Shown here: positions 31,901-42,447 of the stretch, one piece after another
Layout: each line of letters starts with the position of its first letter
How positions within the stretch are numbered: the first letter of the stretch is position 1
Source of the DNA: Brassica napus
Lineage: Eukaryota > Streptophyta > Magnoliopsida > Brassicales > Brassicaceae
Length of the DNA: 64,000 bases
Direction of reading: 5' to 3'
NCBI RefSeq assembly: GCF_020379485.1
Contig: NW_026014892.1
Location: 1-64,000, forward strand
Translations under genes and position numbers: made by a program
Notes under the pieces: generated by a model
What the model saw: only the letters and a program-made list of their open reading frames with translations
Told to the model about the DNA's origin: nothing
Database searches by the model: none

Positions 31901-33560
31901 GAGGGTGTCCTAATCTAGCATGCCACAATGCATTTTTACTTAAACTAGAACCAGAAACAGAAGTAAACGAGCAGCTATAACTAGAAACAGGAGCAAGATC
32001 TTCAAGCAAATATAGTTCTCCTTTAGTTACTCCCTTTCCAATCATCTTGCTGCTTTTAATATCCTGAAACTTCACATCATTAGGACTGAATATAACATTG
32101 CATTGGAGATCAGTAGCACACTTCTTAACAGATAGTAAATTTGAAGTGAATTCAGGCATGTAAAAGGCTTTAGTTTCCTTATTAAACAGTTTAAGACTTC
32201 CTATGCCTCTAATTGGTATTCTATCTCCATTAGCTATCATCACATTTCCCTTCATTGGTACAATGTTCTTAATCAAGCTAGTATCACTTATCATGTGATG
32301 GGATGCACCAGAGTCAACTATTAATGGCTTAATGCTATGATTACTGGCCATGTGCGCAAGGATACTAGATGGTTTGAATGCAAGATCATTTCTAGCAAGG
32401 TTTGCAATCCTAGATTGATTTACCATGTCTATCAAGCTCTCATGCATCCTATCAGTTCTAGTTAGATCCTCATGGTTCTCTATAGCCCTAGCACCAAAAG
32501 AGTACCCAAAGGTGTTACCATTCTCCTTGAATATCTTGATGAGGGCATCAAGATCAGACCTCCTTAGATACTCCTGATCATTGTTCCCACGGTTGCTTGG
32601 TGCTCCAGTGTAGGCTACAAGAGACTTCCCATCACCTCCTTCACGCCCATCTATCTCCTTTCCTTTGCTTGTACCAGCTCCACTCGTTCCATCTGATGCA
32701 TTAGCCCTTGCCTCACGGTCCTTCATGAACTTTGCCGGTTTGAGGTGTGGGTGAAGGATCCAGCATTGACTCTTCTTGTGGCCATACTTCTTGCAGTGAT
32801 CACAGTTCCCATTGAACCTCCTCTCCTCAAACTTCCCATGCGCAGCAGCCTTGTTTGCTTGTGGAGCTTCACTCCCCTCCTCTTGAGTTGCTCGGCTTGC
32901 AAGGGAAAGGTCTCCTTTCTTGGCAAACAACCCAATGGAGCCTTGCTCCTTCTGAATCCGCGCACACACATCCTCAAGGTCAGGTAGAGTGTCTTCTCTA
33001 AGTAGGTGTTGGATGAGACCATTATACGCCGGGTTTAGGTTGAGGAGTAGGCCAAAGACCTTGTCTTGCTCTCTTCTCTTGTTGAGCTCATCCGCATCTG
33101 TAGTGCTTGGCCTTAACATCTCCATCTCAGACCATAGTGATCTGAATCTCCCAAGGTGCTTAGTGAACTCCATATCCTCTTGTACCAGGTTGTTGATTGC
33201 TTGCTTCACCTCAAACACCCTGCTCAAGTTTGATGTATTCCCATACACCTTCTTCAGTGTGTCCCACAGCTCCTTAGCAGACTCACAGTAGCTATAGGCA
33301 TCTAAGATTGCTGGCTCAAGAGATGCGTGAAGCACTGACATCACCAGCATGTCCTCTTGATACCACTTCTCAGCCGCGTTGCTTGCAGCCTCACCATCAT
33401 CCTCTCCTTGAGTGATGAGTTTTGGAGCTTCTCCGGGTGTGATATGCTTCCACAACCCTTTGCTTCCCACCGTGGTTCTCACCATCCTTGACCACACCAA
33501 GTAGTTGTTTCCCTTGAAACACACAGCTACCTTCATGTTCATGTTCATCCCACTCTCCAT
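28986..33560 (-). CDS. R6 gag-pol polyprotein, intact (1524 aa)
   Basis: Encodes the whole Copia replication machinery in one frame. Gag (about 1-250; KGNNYLVWSRMVRT); CCHC knuckle C253, C256, H261, C266; aspartic protease D416-S-G-A; integrase finger H547, H552, C572, C575; catalytic D602, D664, E700 (35 residues between the last two); integrase C-terminal part to about 850; acidic Glu/Ser linker 850-955 ending LRRSTR; RT with D1117 and Y-V-D-D 1202-1205; RNase H D1370, E1413, D1447; tail LADVFTKAARQ. No env-like ORF follows. The start is the first ATG after the leader and matches related copies. Lineage is Copia, possibly Ale; a tree of the RT would decide. Expression should start in the right LTR (TATA at 33974-33981). 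Confidence 0.97.
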   Translation of the reverse strand: MESGMNMNMKVAVCFKGNNYLVWSRMVRTTVGSKGLWKHITPGEAPKLITQGEDDGEAASNAAEKWYQEDMLVMSVLHASLEPAILDAYSYCESAKELWDTLKKVYGNTSNLSRVFEVKQAINNLVQEDMEFTKHLGRFRSLWSEMEMLRPSTTDADELNKRREQDKVFGLLLNLNPAYNGLIQHLLREDTLPDLEDVCARIQKEQGSIGLFAKKGDLSLASRATQEEGSEAPQANKAAAHGKFEERRFNGNCDHCKKYGHKKSQCWILHPHLKPAKFMKDREARANASDGTSGAGTSKGKEIDGREGGDGKSLVAYTGAPSNRGNNDQEYLRRSDLDALIKIFKENGNTFGYSFGARAIENHEDLTRTDRMHESLIDMVNQSRIANLARNDLAFKPSSILAHMASNHSIKPLIVDSGASHHMISDTSLIKNIVPMKGNVMIANGDRIPIRGIGSLKLFNKETKAFYMPEFTSNLLSVKKCATDLQCNVIFSPNDVKFQDIKSSKMIGKGVTKGELYLLEDLAPVSSYSCSFTSVSGSSLSKNALWHARLGHPHNKALKLMLPGVSFENNECEACILGKHCRTVFTKSTTVYEKCFDLIHSDVWTAPCLSRENHKYYVIFIDEKSKYTWLTLIPTKDRVLDAFKNFQSYVTNHYNAKIKIFRSDNGGEYTGQAFKLHLSQHGILHQTSCPYTPQQNGVAERKNRHLMEVARSMMFQSNVPKKFWSDAVATACYLINRTPTLILQGQSPFEVLNQYKPSLEHMKIFGCLCFVMVPGEIRNKLEAKSSKAMFIGYSSSQKGYKCYDPNTRRVLVSREVKFVEEKGYYEEQIQEDLKDLTSDRAETLRMILEGLGINMNQGHQGGRSTTPAPDHQTSNLEHEGGNETRTPNSEETSREESSGSHDQAVESNDQQEEAEDSQLREEGAEASQLGEERSETSVLPQEEEQEMAQEGPMLRRSTRLRKDPSSWVNTRVYYNAQAVEHPTQAVCSFAQYPEAHCAFMVNLDENHIPRSYEEAMKDKEWKESVGAEAGAMIKNDTWYESELPKGKKAVSSRWIFTIKYKADGSIERKKTRLVARGFTQTYGEDYIETFAPVAKLHTIRIVLSLAVNLGWGLWQMDVKNAFLQGELEDEVYMYPPPGLEHLVKKGNVLRLKKAIYGLKQSPRAWYNKLSTTLNGRGFKKSELDHTLFTLTTPSGMVALLVYVDDIIITGSDKEGIKATKEFLKSMFEIKDLGEMKYFLGIEICRSKEGLFMSQRKYTLDILKGAGAYGGKTARMPMEDGYKVPREGEIEDSKPFHDPKLYRTLVGKLIYLTITRPDICFAVNQVSQHMQLPKEHHWRMVERLLMYLNGSPDQGVWMGCNGSTEVVGYCDADWAGDRADRRSTTGYCTFIGGNLVTWKSKKQKVVSCSSAEAEYRAMLKLTNELVWIKGILKHLEIDQATPMTMHCDNQAAIHIASNSVFHERTKHIEVDCHKVRQMIVLGVILPCYTRSEDQLADVFTKAARQKTMESIHIRLGLIDLGKRSS

Positions 33561-33796
33561 GTTGAATGATGAACTCTCTAAGCTTCAGAAACTTTATCTT
33601 GAGTTGGATGACTTGTAGAAACCTTCACAGCCTCGATCTTCAACCCACACAGCTTCAGATGACACACCACAACCAGTCTTGAACTTGAAAAGTACCCAGA
33701 AACTCTCAAACACACAAGAACACACAAGAGTTTCTTCAAAGCTTCAACCTTGAAACTTCAAAGAATCTCACACGACCTCAGGCTCTCACTAACCTG

Positions 33797-33808
33797 GCTC
33801 TGATACCA
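33797..33808 (-). other. R6 primer binding site
   Basis: GCTCTGATACCA on the plus strand, adjacent to the 5' LTR; initiator-Met tRNA complement. Confidence 0.92.
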
Positions 33809-34353
33809 TATCACTTTTAGTGATGTTAAGAGTAATCTGAGTGTTTAGAGAAGATTAGAATAAGTTTAGAGAAGATTAAAGTATGAAATGAGATTAAGAG
33901 TCTAAAGAGAAACTTTGAGAGAGACTAAAAGAGACTCATAACTTTCTTAATCTTATTAATGATGAGGTTACAATATATATAGAGAGATCAGATACAAGGG
34001 TTTCCATTTGATCACTATTCTAAGCATGTGGAGTCAAAGGGAAGAGGCTCCTCATTTCAAACTCAGCCAATGAGAGTGTGATCGTGTGTGAGGCATCTTG
34101 GACTGAGATGCTTTGCCTTTCCAGCCTGTCACAGCCTGTCAAGGCTCTCCACCTTATCCACAACCTGATCCTAACCTCAGCGCACACTCCTCTCTTCCTG
34201 GTAAGTTTCCCTTTACCCATTTCACTCTCAAGTAACTCCTTTCACTAAGGTAACTTCCTTTTAACCCCTTTTACCACAGTAACTAATATTTACTGTGGTA
34301 ACTTTCTCCACCCAAGTAACTTCAACACTCCATAACTACTCCTCATCTCAACA
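33809..34353 (-). repeat. R6 5' LTR (545 bp)
   Basis: Promoter-bearing LTR with the TA...CA (plus-strand) ends that correspond to TG...TA in sense. Followed by AATGG at 34354. Confidence 0.96.
33974..33981 (-). promoter_or_regulatory. Likely TATA box of R6
   Basis: TATATATA in the 5' LTR, about 165 bp inside the LTR end nearest the primer site; equivalent AT-rich boxes occur in R1 (5287-5293), R7 (38038-38044), R10 (56984-56990), R11 (60637-60644) and R12 (62874-62881). Confidence 0.65.
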
Positions 34354-34358
34354 AATGG

Positions 34359-34699
34359 GAGACTCCACATGTGTGGGATGAATGGATAAGGTTGCTTTCC
34401 CTTTCCAGCTGCATACAGCCTGTCAAGCCGCGGCCTTATCCTTCTCTCAACGGTCTGATCAAGTGCTGGTAACTCTCCATAGTTACCATCACCCTTTTCA
34501 CAAGTAACCATCCTGAATAGTGAAGAGTGTTACCCAAGACTTGTACGGCCACTCCTTATGTACGGCCTGTACGGATTGTACGGACTAAGCCTCCTTAATC
34601 CCTTTCTTCCTAATGCTTCACTACTTCATACCCTCTCCTCACATACATTACTCAACACTTCATCTCATGATCTCATCTCAAAGTGATCTCATCTCAACA
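34359..34699 (-). repeat. R5 5' LTR, part 2
   Basis: Remaining 341 bp of the LTR begun at 28021. It ends CATCTCAACA at the satellite border (GGATAGC). GTACGG motifs lie at about 34543-34583. Confidence 0.93.
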
Positions 34700-37625
34700 G
34701 GATAGCTTCTACATCCTAACTCGTATGAGATTTATTCCACTTCCTAATGATTCTCCACTACTTTATGTATCAAAATCAAGCTTCTTACATCGCGATTCAT
34801 CCTGGTTCGATTAGGATGACAAAGAAGTTGTCATATTCCCAAACAGGAAAACTGGGATCACCTGATTTGAAAGTGGGATAGCTTCATCATCCTACCTCCT
34901 ATGAGATTTATTCAACTTCCTGGTGATTCTCCAGTACTTTATGTATCAAAATCAAGCTTCTTATCTCGCAATTCATCTTGGTTTGATTAGAATGACAAAG
35001 AAGTTGTCATATTCCCAAACAGGAAAACTGGGATCACCTGATTTGAAAGTGGGATAGCTTCTACATCCTAACTCCTATGAGATTTATTCCACTTCCTAAT
35101 GATTCTCCACCACTTTATGTATCAAAATCAAGCTTCTTACATCGCTATTCTTCCTGGTTTGATTAGAATGACAAAGAAGTTGTCATATTCCCAAGCAGGA
35201 AAACTGGGATCACCTGATTTGAAAGTGTGATAGCTTCGTCATCCTAACTCCGATGAGATTTATTCAACTTCCTGGTGATTCTCCAGTAGTTTATGTATCA
35301 AAATCAGGCTTCTTACATCGCGATTCTTCCTGGTTTGATTAGAATGACAAAGAAGTTGTCATATTCCCAAACAGGAAAACTGGGATCACCTGATTTGAAA
35401 GTGTGATAGCTTCTTCATCCTAACTCCTATGAGATTTATTCAACTTCCTGGTGATTCTCCAGTTGTTTATGTATCAAAATCAGGCTTCTTACATCGCGAT
35501 TCATCTTGGTTTGATTAGAATGACAAAGAAGTTGTCATATTCCCAAACAGGAAAACTGGGATCACCTGATTTGAAAGTGTGATAGCTTTTTCATCTTAAC
35601 TCCTATGAGATTTTTTCCACTTACTAGTGATTTTCCACTATTTTATGTATCAAAATCAAGCTTATTACATCGCGATTCTTCCTGGTTTTATTAGAATGAC
35701 AAAGAAGTTGTCATATTCCCAAACAGGAAAACTGGGATCACCTGATTTGAAAGTGGGATAGCTTCTTCATCCTAACTCCTATGAGATTTATTCAACTTCC
35801 TAGTGATTCTCCAGTACTTTATGTATCAAAATCAAGCTTCTTACATCGCAATTCATCTTGGTTTGATTAGAATGACAAAGAAGTTGAAATATTCCCAAAC
35901 AGGAAAACTGGGATCATCTGATTAGAAAGTGGGATAGCTTCTACATCCTAACTCCTATGAGATTTGTTCCACTTCCTAATGATTCTCCACCACTTTATGT
36001 ATAAAAATCAAGCTTCTTACATCGCGATTCTTCCTGGTTTGATTAGAATGACAAAGAAGTTGTCATATTCCCAAACATGAAAACCGGGATCACCTGATTT
36101 GAAAGTGGGATAACTTCTTCATCCTAACTCCTATGAGATTTATTCCACTTACTAGTGATTCTCCACTACTTTATGTATCAAAATCAAGCTTGTTACATAG
36201 CGATTCTTCCTGGTTTGATTAGAATGACAAAGAAGTTGTCATATTCCCAAACAGGAAAACTGGGATCACCTGATTTGAAAGTGGGATAGCTTCTTTATCC
36301 TAACTCCTATGAGATTTATTCCACTTCCTAATGATTCTCCACCACTTTATGTATCAAAATCAAGCTTCTTACATCGCGATTCTTCCTGGTTTAATTAGAA
36401 TGACAAAGAAGTTGTCATATTCCCAAACAGGAAAACTGGGATCACCTGATTTGAAAGTGGGATAGCTTCTTCATCCTAACTCCTATGAGATTTATTCAAG
36501 TTCCTAGTGATTCTCCAGTACTTTATGTATCAAAATCAAGTTTCTTACATCGCGATTCATCTTGGTTTGATTAGAATGACAAAAATGTTGTCATATTCCA
36601 AACAGGAAAACTGGGATCACCTGATTTGAAAGTGGGATAGCTTCTACATCCTAACTCCTATGAGATTTATTCCACTTCCTAATGATTCTCCACCGTATCA
36701 AAATCAAGCTTCTTACATCGCGATTCTTCCTGGTTTGATTAGAATGACAAAGAAGTTGTCATATCCCCAAACATGAAAACTGGGATCACCTGATTTGAAA
36801 GTGGGATAGCTTCTTCATCCTAACTCCTATGAGATTTATTCAACTTCCTGGTGATTCTCCAGTACTTTATGTATTAAAATCAAGCTTCTTACATCGCGAT
36901 TCATCCTGGTTTGATTAGAATGACAAAGAAGTTGTCATATTCCCAAACAGGAAAAATGGGATCACCTGATTTGAAAATGTGATAGCTTTTTCATCCTAAC
37001 TCCTATGAGATTTTTTCCACTTACTAGTGATTCTCCACTACTTTATGTATCAAAATCAAGCTTCTTTCATCGCGATTCATCCTGGTTTGATTAGAATGAC
37101 AAAGAAGTTGTCATATTCCCAAACATGAAAACTGGGATCACCTGATTTGAAAGTGGGATAGCTTCTACATCCTAACTCCTATGAGATTTATTCCACTTCC
37201 TAATGATTCTCCACCACTTTATGTATAAAAATCAAGCTTCTTACATCGCGATTCTTCCTGGTTTTATTAGAATGACAAAGAAGTTGTCATATTCCCAAAC
37301 ATGAAAACTGGGATCACCTGATTTGAAAGTGGGATAGCTTCTTCATCCTAACTCCTATGAGATTTATTCAACTTCCTGGTGATTCTCCACTACTTTAGGT
37401 ATCCAAATCAATCTTTTTATATCACGATTCTTCCTTGTTTGATTAGAATGACAAAGAAGTTGTCATATTCCCAAACAGGAAAACTGGGATCACCTGATTT
37501 GAAAGTGGGATAACTTCTTCATCCTAACTCCTATGAGATTTAATAAACTTCTTGGTGATTCTCCACTACTTTATGTATTAAAATCAAGCTTCTTACATCG
37601 CGATTCATCCTGGTTTGATTAGAAT
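34700..37625. repeat. CentBr-type centromeric satellite, block 2 (about 16.6 copies)
   Basis: Same 176-bp monomer and orientation as block 1, so both were one array before R5 inserted. Variants with CAACTTCCTGGTGATTC and CAGGCTTCTT are more common here than in block 1. One monomer near 36694 lacks about seven bases. The block ends at AGAAT (37621-37625), the left target duplication of R7. Confidence 0.93.
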
Positions 37626-38187
37626 TGTTGAAATGAGCTGATCAATGTATGAGGGAAGATGTCCTAAGGAGTTGAAGAAGAGATGAGATGGTGTGAAGGA
37701 ATGGAGGAGATGGGTTAGGGATCGACCAGGCCGTACAAGGCCGTACAGGCCGTACCATCCGTACCATGGTCGATCCATAACTTGCCCAAGTTACCTTTTA
37801 CCCGAGTAAAAGGAGTTAACGGCCAACGGGGATTTTACCCTGAAGAGATGACCGTTTGGATGGCTAAGGGAGCTGGGTCTTATCTTGACAGGCTGGGACA
37901 GGCTGTAATGGCAAAAGCAGTCTTAACAAAAGATCCCAAAAGCGTGTGGCTTCTCCTATTGGCTCAGTTTGAATTAAAGTAAACCTTATCCTTGACTTCA
38001 CATGCTTATGCTTTCTGAAAACCCTTATGTCTCTACCTATATATTGTAAACTCTGTCTTGATTAATAAAATATACGACTTTATGAGTCTCTCTCTCTAGT
38101 TCATCATGATAATCTCATACACTTTCTCTTAAACACCCTGAATCTCTCTTAAACTTCTCAATACCTTTCTTATTCTCTAAAATCATA
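37626..38187 (+). repeat. R7 5' LTR (562 bp)
   Basis: TGTTGAAATGAGC...AAAATCATA; equal in length to 58419-58980 with about nine differences (1.6%). Clustered CCGTAC motifs lie at 37732-37763 and a TATA box at 38038-38044. Confidence 0.95.
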
Positions 38188-38198
38188 TGTATCAGAGC
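38188..38198 (+). other. R7 primer binding site, one base short
   Basis: TGTATCAGAGC follows the LTR; the other copies have TGGTATCAGAGC. The missing G should weaken pairing with initiator tRNA if it is not a sequencing error. Confidence 0.85.
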
Positions 38199-38290
38199 CA
38201 GGTTGGCTGTGGTATTGAGATCTTGTGTTCTTCAGCTTCAGATACACGTTCTTTCTTGTGAGATTCTAAACAAAGTTCAAGCAAATCAAG

Positions 38291-39972
38291 ATGGGAGGAA
38301 GCAAGGTTATTACGGTTCCGATTTCACTCAAGGGTGGGGGAAACTACCTGTTGTGGTCTAGGCTTGTGAAGACAGCCACTGGGAGGCTAGGGTTATGGGG
38401 TCACATCACAGATGAAGCTCCAGCACCAGTGGCCAGTGAGGAAGAAGGTGGAAGAGAGCTCGCGGTTGCTGATGGAAAGAAGTGGATTCAAGATGACTTG
38501 ATGGTGCTATCTGTGCTGCAAGGATCACTTGAAGAACCTCTCTTGGAAGCCTACAGCTACTGCGAGACTCCAAAACACCTGTGGGAGGTACTCCAAAAGA
38601 CTTTTGGGAACGTTACCAATCTGAACCGTGTGTATGAGATCAAGAAAGCTATCAACACACTGGTACAAGATGGAGAGGAGTTCACCAAGCATTTGGGCAA
38701 GTATAGATCCTTGTGGTCTGAGCTTGAATCGTTGAGGCCAAGCACTAATGATCTAGAGCTACTCATGGAAAGGAGGGAGCAGGATCAGGTGTTTGGGTTG
38801 TTATTGACGTTGGATCCTCCATTCAACGATGTGATCAAGCACATGTTGAGGATGCCAAATCTCCCATCTATGGAGGAAGTGTGTGCGCATCTTCAGAAGG
38901 AGGAAGGGTCACTGGGTCTCTTCGGAAGCAAAGGAGACTTAGCTCTAGCCAACAAGGCTGAGGAAGGAGCGCAAGCTAACCGTGCAGCATACAAGTCTGA
39001 TGAGAGGAAGTATGGTGATGAGAGGAGGTTTGGAGGCAACTGTGATCACTGCAAGAAGCCGGGACACAAGAGGAGCCAGTGCTGGATCCTTCATCCCCAT
39101 CTCAAGCCGGCCAAGTTCAACAAAGACCGAGAAGCCAAAGCTAACCTGTCTACTGAAGGAAGTGAAGCCGGTCCATCAGGAGCAGGCTCAAGTGCACAAG
39201 TGGGTGAAAGCGCAGGAAAGGCAATGGCAACTCACTACACGGCCGCAAGGAGTTTGGAGCATGAAGTGATCCGCAAATCTGACATTGATGCCCTCATCAA
39301 AGCTCTTAAGGAGTCTGGTACATTCGGAAATACTCTTGGTTACTCTTACACTGCTCATATGATGCCTAGGAATGAGAATAGGTTGATAGATATCATTGAG
39401 GAATTAAAACTGAGAAATGAATCACCTAGAACTCATCTTGCTAGAGGCATAAAACCATTGATTGTTGACTCTGGTGCATCTCATCACATGATTAGTGATG
39501 ATAGCTTGATTAAAAACATAGAACCTGCCATGGTCATGTAATGATTGCAAATGGAGATAGAATTCCTATTAAAGGTGTAGGAGACTTAAAGCTATTTGAT
39601 AAGAACTCTAAAGCATTTTACATGCCTGATTTCACTTCTAATCTCTTATCTGTTAAAAGATGTACCAATGATCTACAATGTAATGTTATCTTTAGTCCTA
39701 ACAATGTGACATTTCAGGATATTGAGAGCAATGAGTTGATTGGACAAGGAGTAACCAAGGGGGATCTTTATGTACTTGAAGATATTAACCCCATTTCTAG
39801 TTGTTTGCTGAGTTCTGTTTTAAGTAAAGGTGCATTATGGCATTCTAGGCTAGGACATCCACATGTTAGAGCCTTAAGCTTAATGTTACCAGGTGTAATG
39901 TTTAAAAATAATGATTGTGAAGTTTGTATTTTGGGAAAACATTGTAAGACTGTGTTTAAAAGATCTACTACT
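38291..39972 (+). pseudogene. R7 gag-pol, Gag to integrase finger (part 1)
   Basis: Starts MGGSKVITVPISLKGGGNYLLW. Gag, a complete knuckle CDHCKKPGHKRSQC, protease IVDSGASHHMISD, then a 1-bp deletion near 39530 that shifts the frame. The frame from 39541 continues MIANGDRIPIKGVG through the integrase finger (WHSRLGHPH...CEVC) to KRSTT, where R8 inserted. Part 2 resumes in phase at 49394. The knuckle and the protease triad are otherwise well kept. Confidence 0.93.
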
Positions 39973-40442
39973 TATACACTTTTGTGTATAAGAGTGTGTT
40001 TAAGAACAATCAGATTGTTTTGTGTAAGATTAAAGAGATTAAGAGAATAAGTAGAGAGAGAATAGAGAGAATACTCAAAACTCCATTAATTAATTTAATG
40101 TCTCAGATACAAGTTATATATGAAGAGATAAGGATAATACAAAGAGGATTTCGAAATCCATAAGCATGTGAAGTCAAGGGATAGGCTGTAAAGGTGCTTC
40201 ACATGCTTGGACAGGCTGTAAAGGTGCTTTACCTTTCCAGCTATGACCAGACCTTATCCAAACTGCTCCTTCCTTATCCAGACTTCCTCTTGGGCGTGAT
40301 CCACTCTCCAAAGGGATGCAAAGTAACTTCCTAAGCTTTTAACTTAGTTACCACAGTCAAACCGAAGTTACTGTGGTAAAACTCCAAAGTTACTATCTGC
40401 CCCAATACTCTTCCTCTATCAATGTATCACCTCTTCTCAACA
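39973..40442 (-). repeat. R8 3' LTR (470 bp)
   Basis: TATACACTTTTGTG...CTTCTCAACA on the plus strand. Two differences from the rejoined 5' LTR. Preceded by CTACT (39968-39972). U3 carries TTACCACAG / TTACTGTGGTAA. Confidence 0.95.
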
Positions 40443-40552
40443 CTCCCCCTCAAGCTTGACCATGTAGAACAAGTCAAGCTTGGAAACCATGAAGACCTCC
40501 CTCATTAAAAACCTCACCAAGGAAAACCCATTGGGATAAAACCTTGATGAGG
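40443..40552 (-). promoter_or_regulatory. R8 3' cis region: hairpins and polypurine tract
   Basis: HP2 40451-40482, ten perfect pairs (CAAGCTTGAC / GTCAAGCTTG). HP1 40512-40552 (CCTCACCAAGG / CCTTGATGAGG). Polypurine complement CTCCCCCTCAAGCTT. Confidence 0.75.
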
Positions 40553-42374
40553 GAAAAAGAGTGGAGACTCCATGGTTAAGGGGCTCAGCTCCTTGGAGTA
40601 AGATCAATGAGTCCAAGCCTTGATAGTATGGACTCCATTGTCTTTAATCTCGCTGCCTTAGTAAACACATCTGCAAGCTGGTCTTCACTTCTTGTATAAC
40701 ATGGCAGTATCACTCCTAAGATAATCATCTGCCTCACCTTATGACAATCCACCTCTATGTGCTTTGTTCTCTCATGAAACACTGAGTTGGAGGCAATGTG
40801 GATAGCTGCTTGATTGTCACAATGCATAGTCATAGGAGTAGTCTGCTCAATCTCTAGATGCTTCAAGATCCCCTTGATCCACACCAACTCGTTTGTCAGC
40901 TTCAACATGGCTCTATACTCAGCTTCAGCACTTGAACAGGAGATAACCTTCTGCTTCTTACTCTTCCAAGTAACCAAGTTCCCTCCAATGAATGTACAAT
41001 ACCCAGTAGTTGATCTCCTGTCAACTCTATCTCCTGCCCAATCAGCATCACAATACCCAACCACTTCTGTACTGCCATTACAGCCCATCCAAACTCCTTG
41101 TCCAGCTGTCCCACTTAGATACCTCAGTATCCTATCAACCATCTTCCAATGATGGACCTTTGGTGCCTGCATATGTTGACTCACTTGATTCACCGCAAAG
41201 CATATATCTGGCCTAGTAATGGTCAAGTAGATCAGCTTGCCAACCATCTTCCTGTATAGCTTAGGATCCTCAAACAGCTGCTTCTCTTCCACCTCCCCCT
41301 CAAGTAGAACCTTATATCCCTCCTCTAGGGGTGTCTTGGCTATCTTACCTCCAAGCACATCAGTCTCCTTCAACATATCCATAGTATACTTCCTTTGAGA
41401 CATAAACAAACCCTCCTTTGATCTGCATATCTCAATGCCCAAAAAATACTTCATCTCTCCCAAATCCTTGATGTCAAACACAGATTTGAGAAACTCCTTA
41501 GTAGCTTGAATCCCTGCCTTATCACTCCCTGTGATAATCAAATCATCCACATACACTAGAATCACAATGATCCCTGAAGGTCCTGTCAAGGTGAAGAGAG
41601 TGTGATCTAATTCAGACTTCCTAAAGCCTCTCCCATTGAGTGTTGTACTCAGCTTCCTGTACCAAGCTCTGGGTGATTGTTTCAGCCCATATATTGCCTT
41701 CTTCAACCTCAAAACATTCCCTGGCTTTACTAGATGCTCAAGACCAGGAGGCGGATGCATGTATACTTCATCTTCAAGTTCACCTTGCAGGAAAGCATTC
41801 TTTACATCCATTTGCCACAAATCCCACTCCAAGTTTGTTGCAATGGACAACACAATCCGAACTGTATGCAACTTAGCTACTGGTGCAAAGGTATCAATGT
41901 AATCCTCTCCATAGGTCTGTGTAAATCCTCTTGCAACCAATCTGGTCTTCTTTCTATCAATCTGTCCATTTGCTAGATACTTGATTGTGAAGATCCATCT
42001 ACTAGATACAGCTTTCTTTCCCTTAGGCAGCTCACTCTCATACCATGTATCATTTTTTATCATAGCACCTGCTTCAGCTCCCACTGATTCTTTCCATTCC
42101 TTGTCTAACATAGCTTCTTCATAAGTCCTTGGTACATAACTCTCATCCAGACTAATCATAAAGGCATAATGCTCCTCTGGAAACTCAGCAAAGGAACACA
42201 CGGCTTGAGAAGGATGCTCCACAGCCTGGGCATTGTAGTACACTCTCGTGTTTACCCAGTTGGAAGGATCCCTCTTTATCCTTGTGCTCCTCCTCAAAGC
42301 TTGAACCTGATCTTCAGTTTGCACACTAGCCGGCTCCACTTGCTCTTCTTCTGAACTGGCCGGTCCAACTTGTT

Positions 42375-42447
42375 CTTCTCCACTAGACTGAACCTCATCC
42401 ACTTCTCCACTAGACTGAACCTCATCCACTTCTCCACTAGACTGAAC
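42375..42447 (-). repeat. 27-bp in-frame repeat in R8 linker
   Basis: Two full and one partial copy of a 27-bp unit (CTTCTCCACTAGACTGAACC... on the plus strand) encoding VQSSGEVDE-like units. The position matches the unrelated 30-bp repeat in R4. Confidence 0.9.

Larger units (their letters stand above)
28301..34353 (-). mobile_element. R6: complete, probably autonomous Ty1/Copia retrotransposon
   Basis: 6053 bp with two 545-bp LTRs (one difference), primer site, a single uninterrupted 1524-codon gag-pol, hairpins, polypurine tract, and perfect AATGG duplications (28296-28300, 34354-34358) in the R5 LTR. It is the youngest insertion here by LTR identity; at a commonly used rate of 1.5e-8 per site per year one difference is of the order of tens of thousands of years. 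It is the only copy in the window that could encode all functions. Confidence 0.96.
22589..34699 (-). mobile_element. R5: tandem Copia remnant (LTR-internal-LTR-partial internal), contains R6
   Basis: Read on the minus strand: LTR (split by R6), gag-pol, polypurine tract, LTR, then a second primer site and start of gag that end abruptly in satellite. The middle LTR therefore has internal sequence on both sides. This fits a tandem array made by recombination between LTRs, followed by deletion of the distal internal region, the third LTR and about 10-15 bp of satellite. The right edge sits in satellite at GGATA (34700-34704). It is a sister of R1. LTRs differ at about five of 621 positions. Confidence 0.9.

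Noticed and set aside
28301..34353. R6 as a Gypsy/CRM centromeric retrotransposon or pararetrovirus
   Set aside because: Integrase precedes RT, which is the Copia order; there is no chromodomain, movement protein or coat module.
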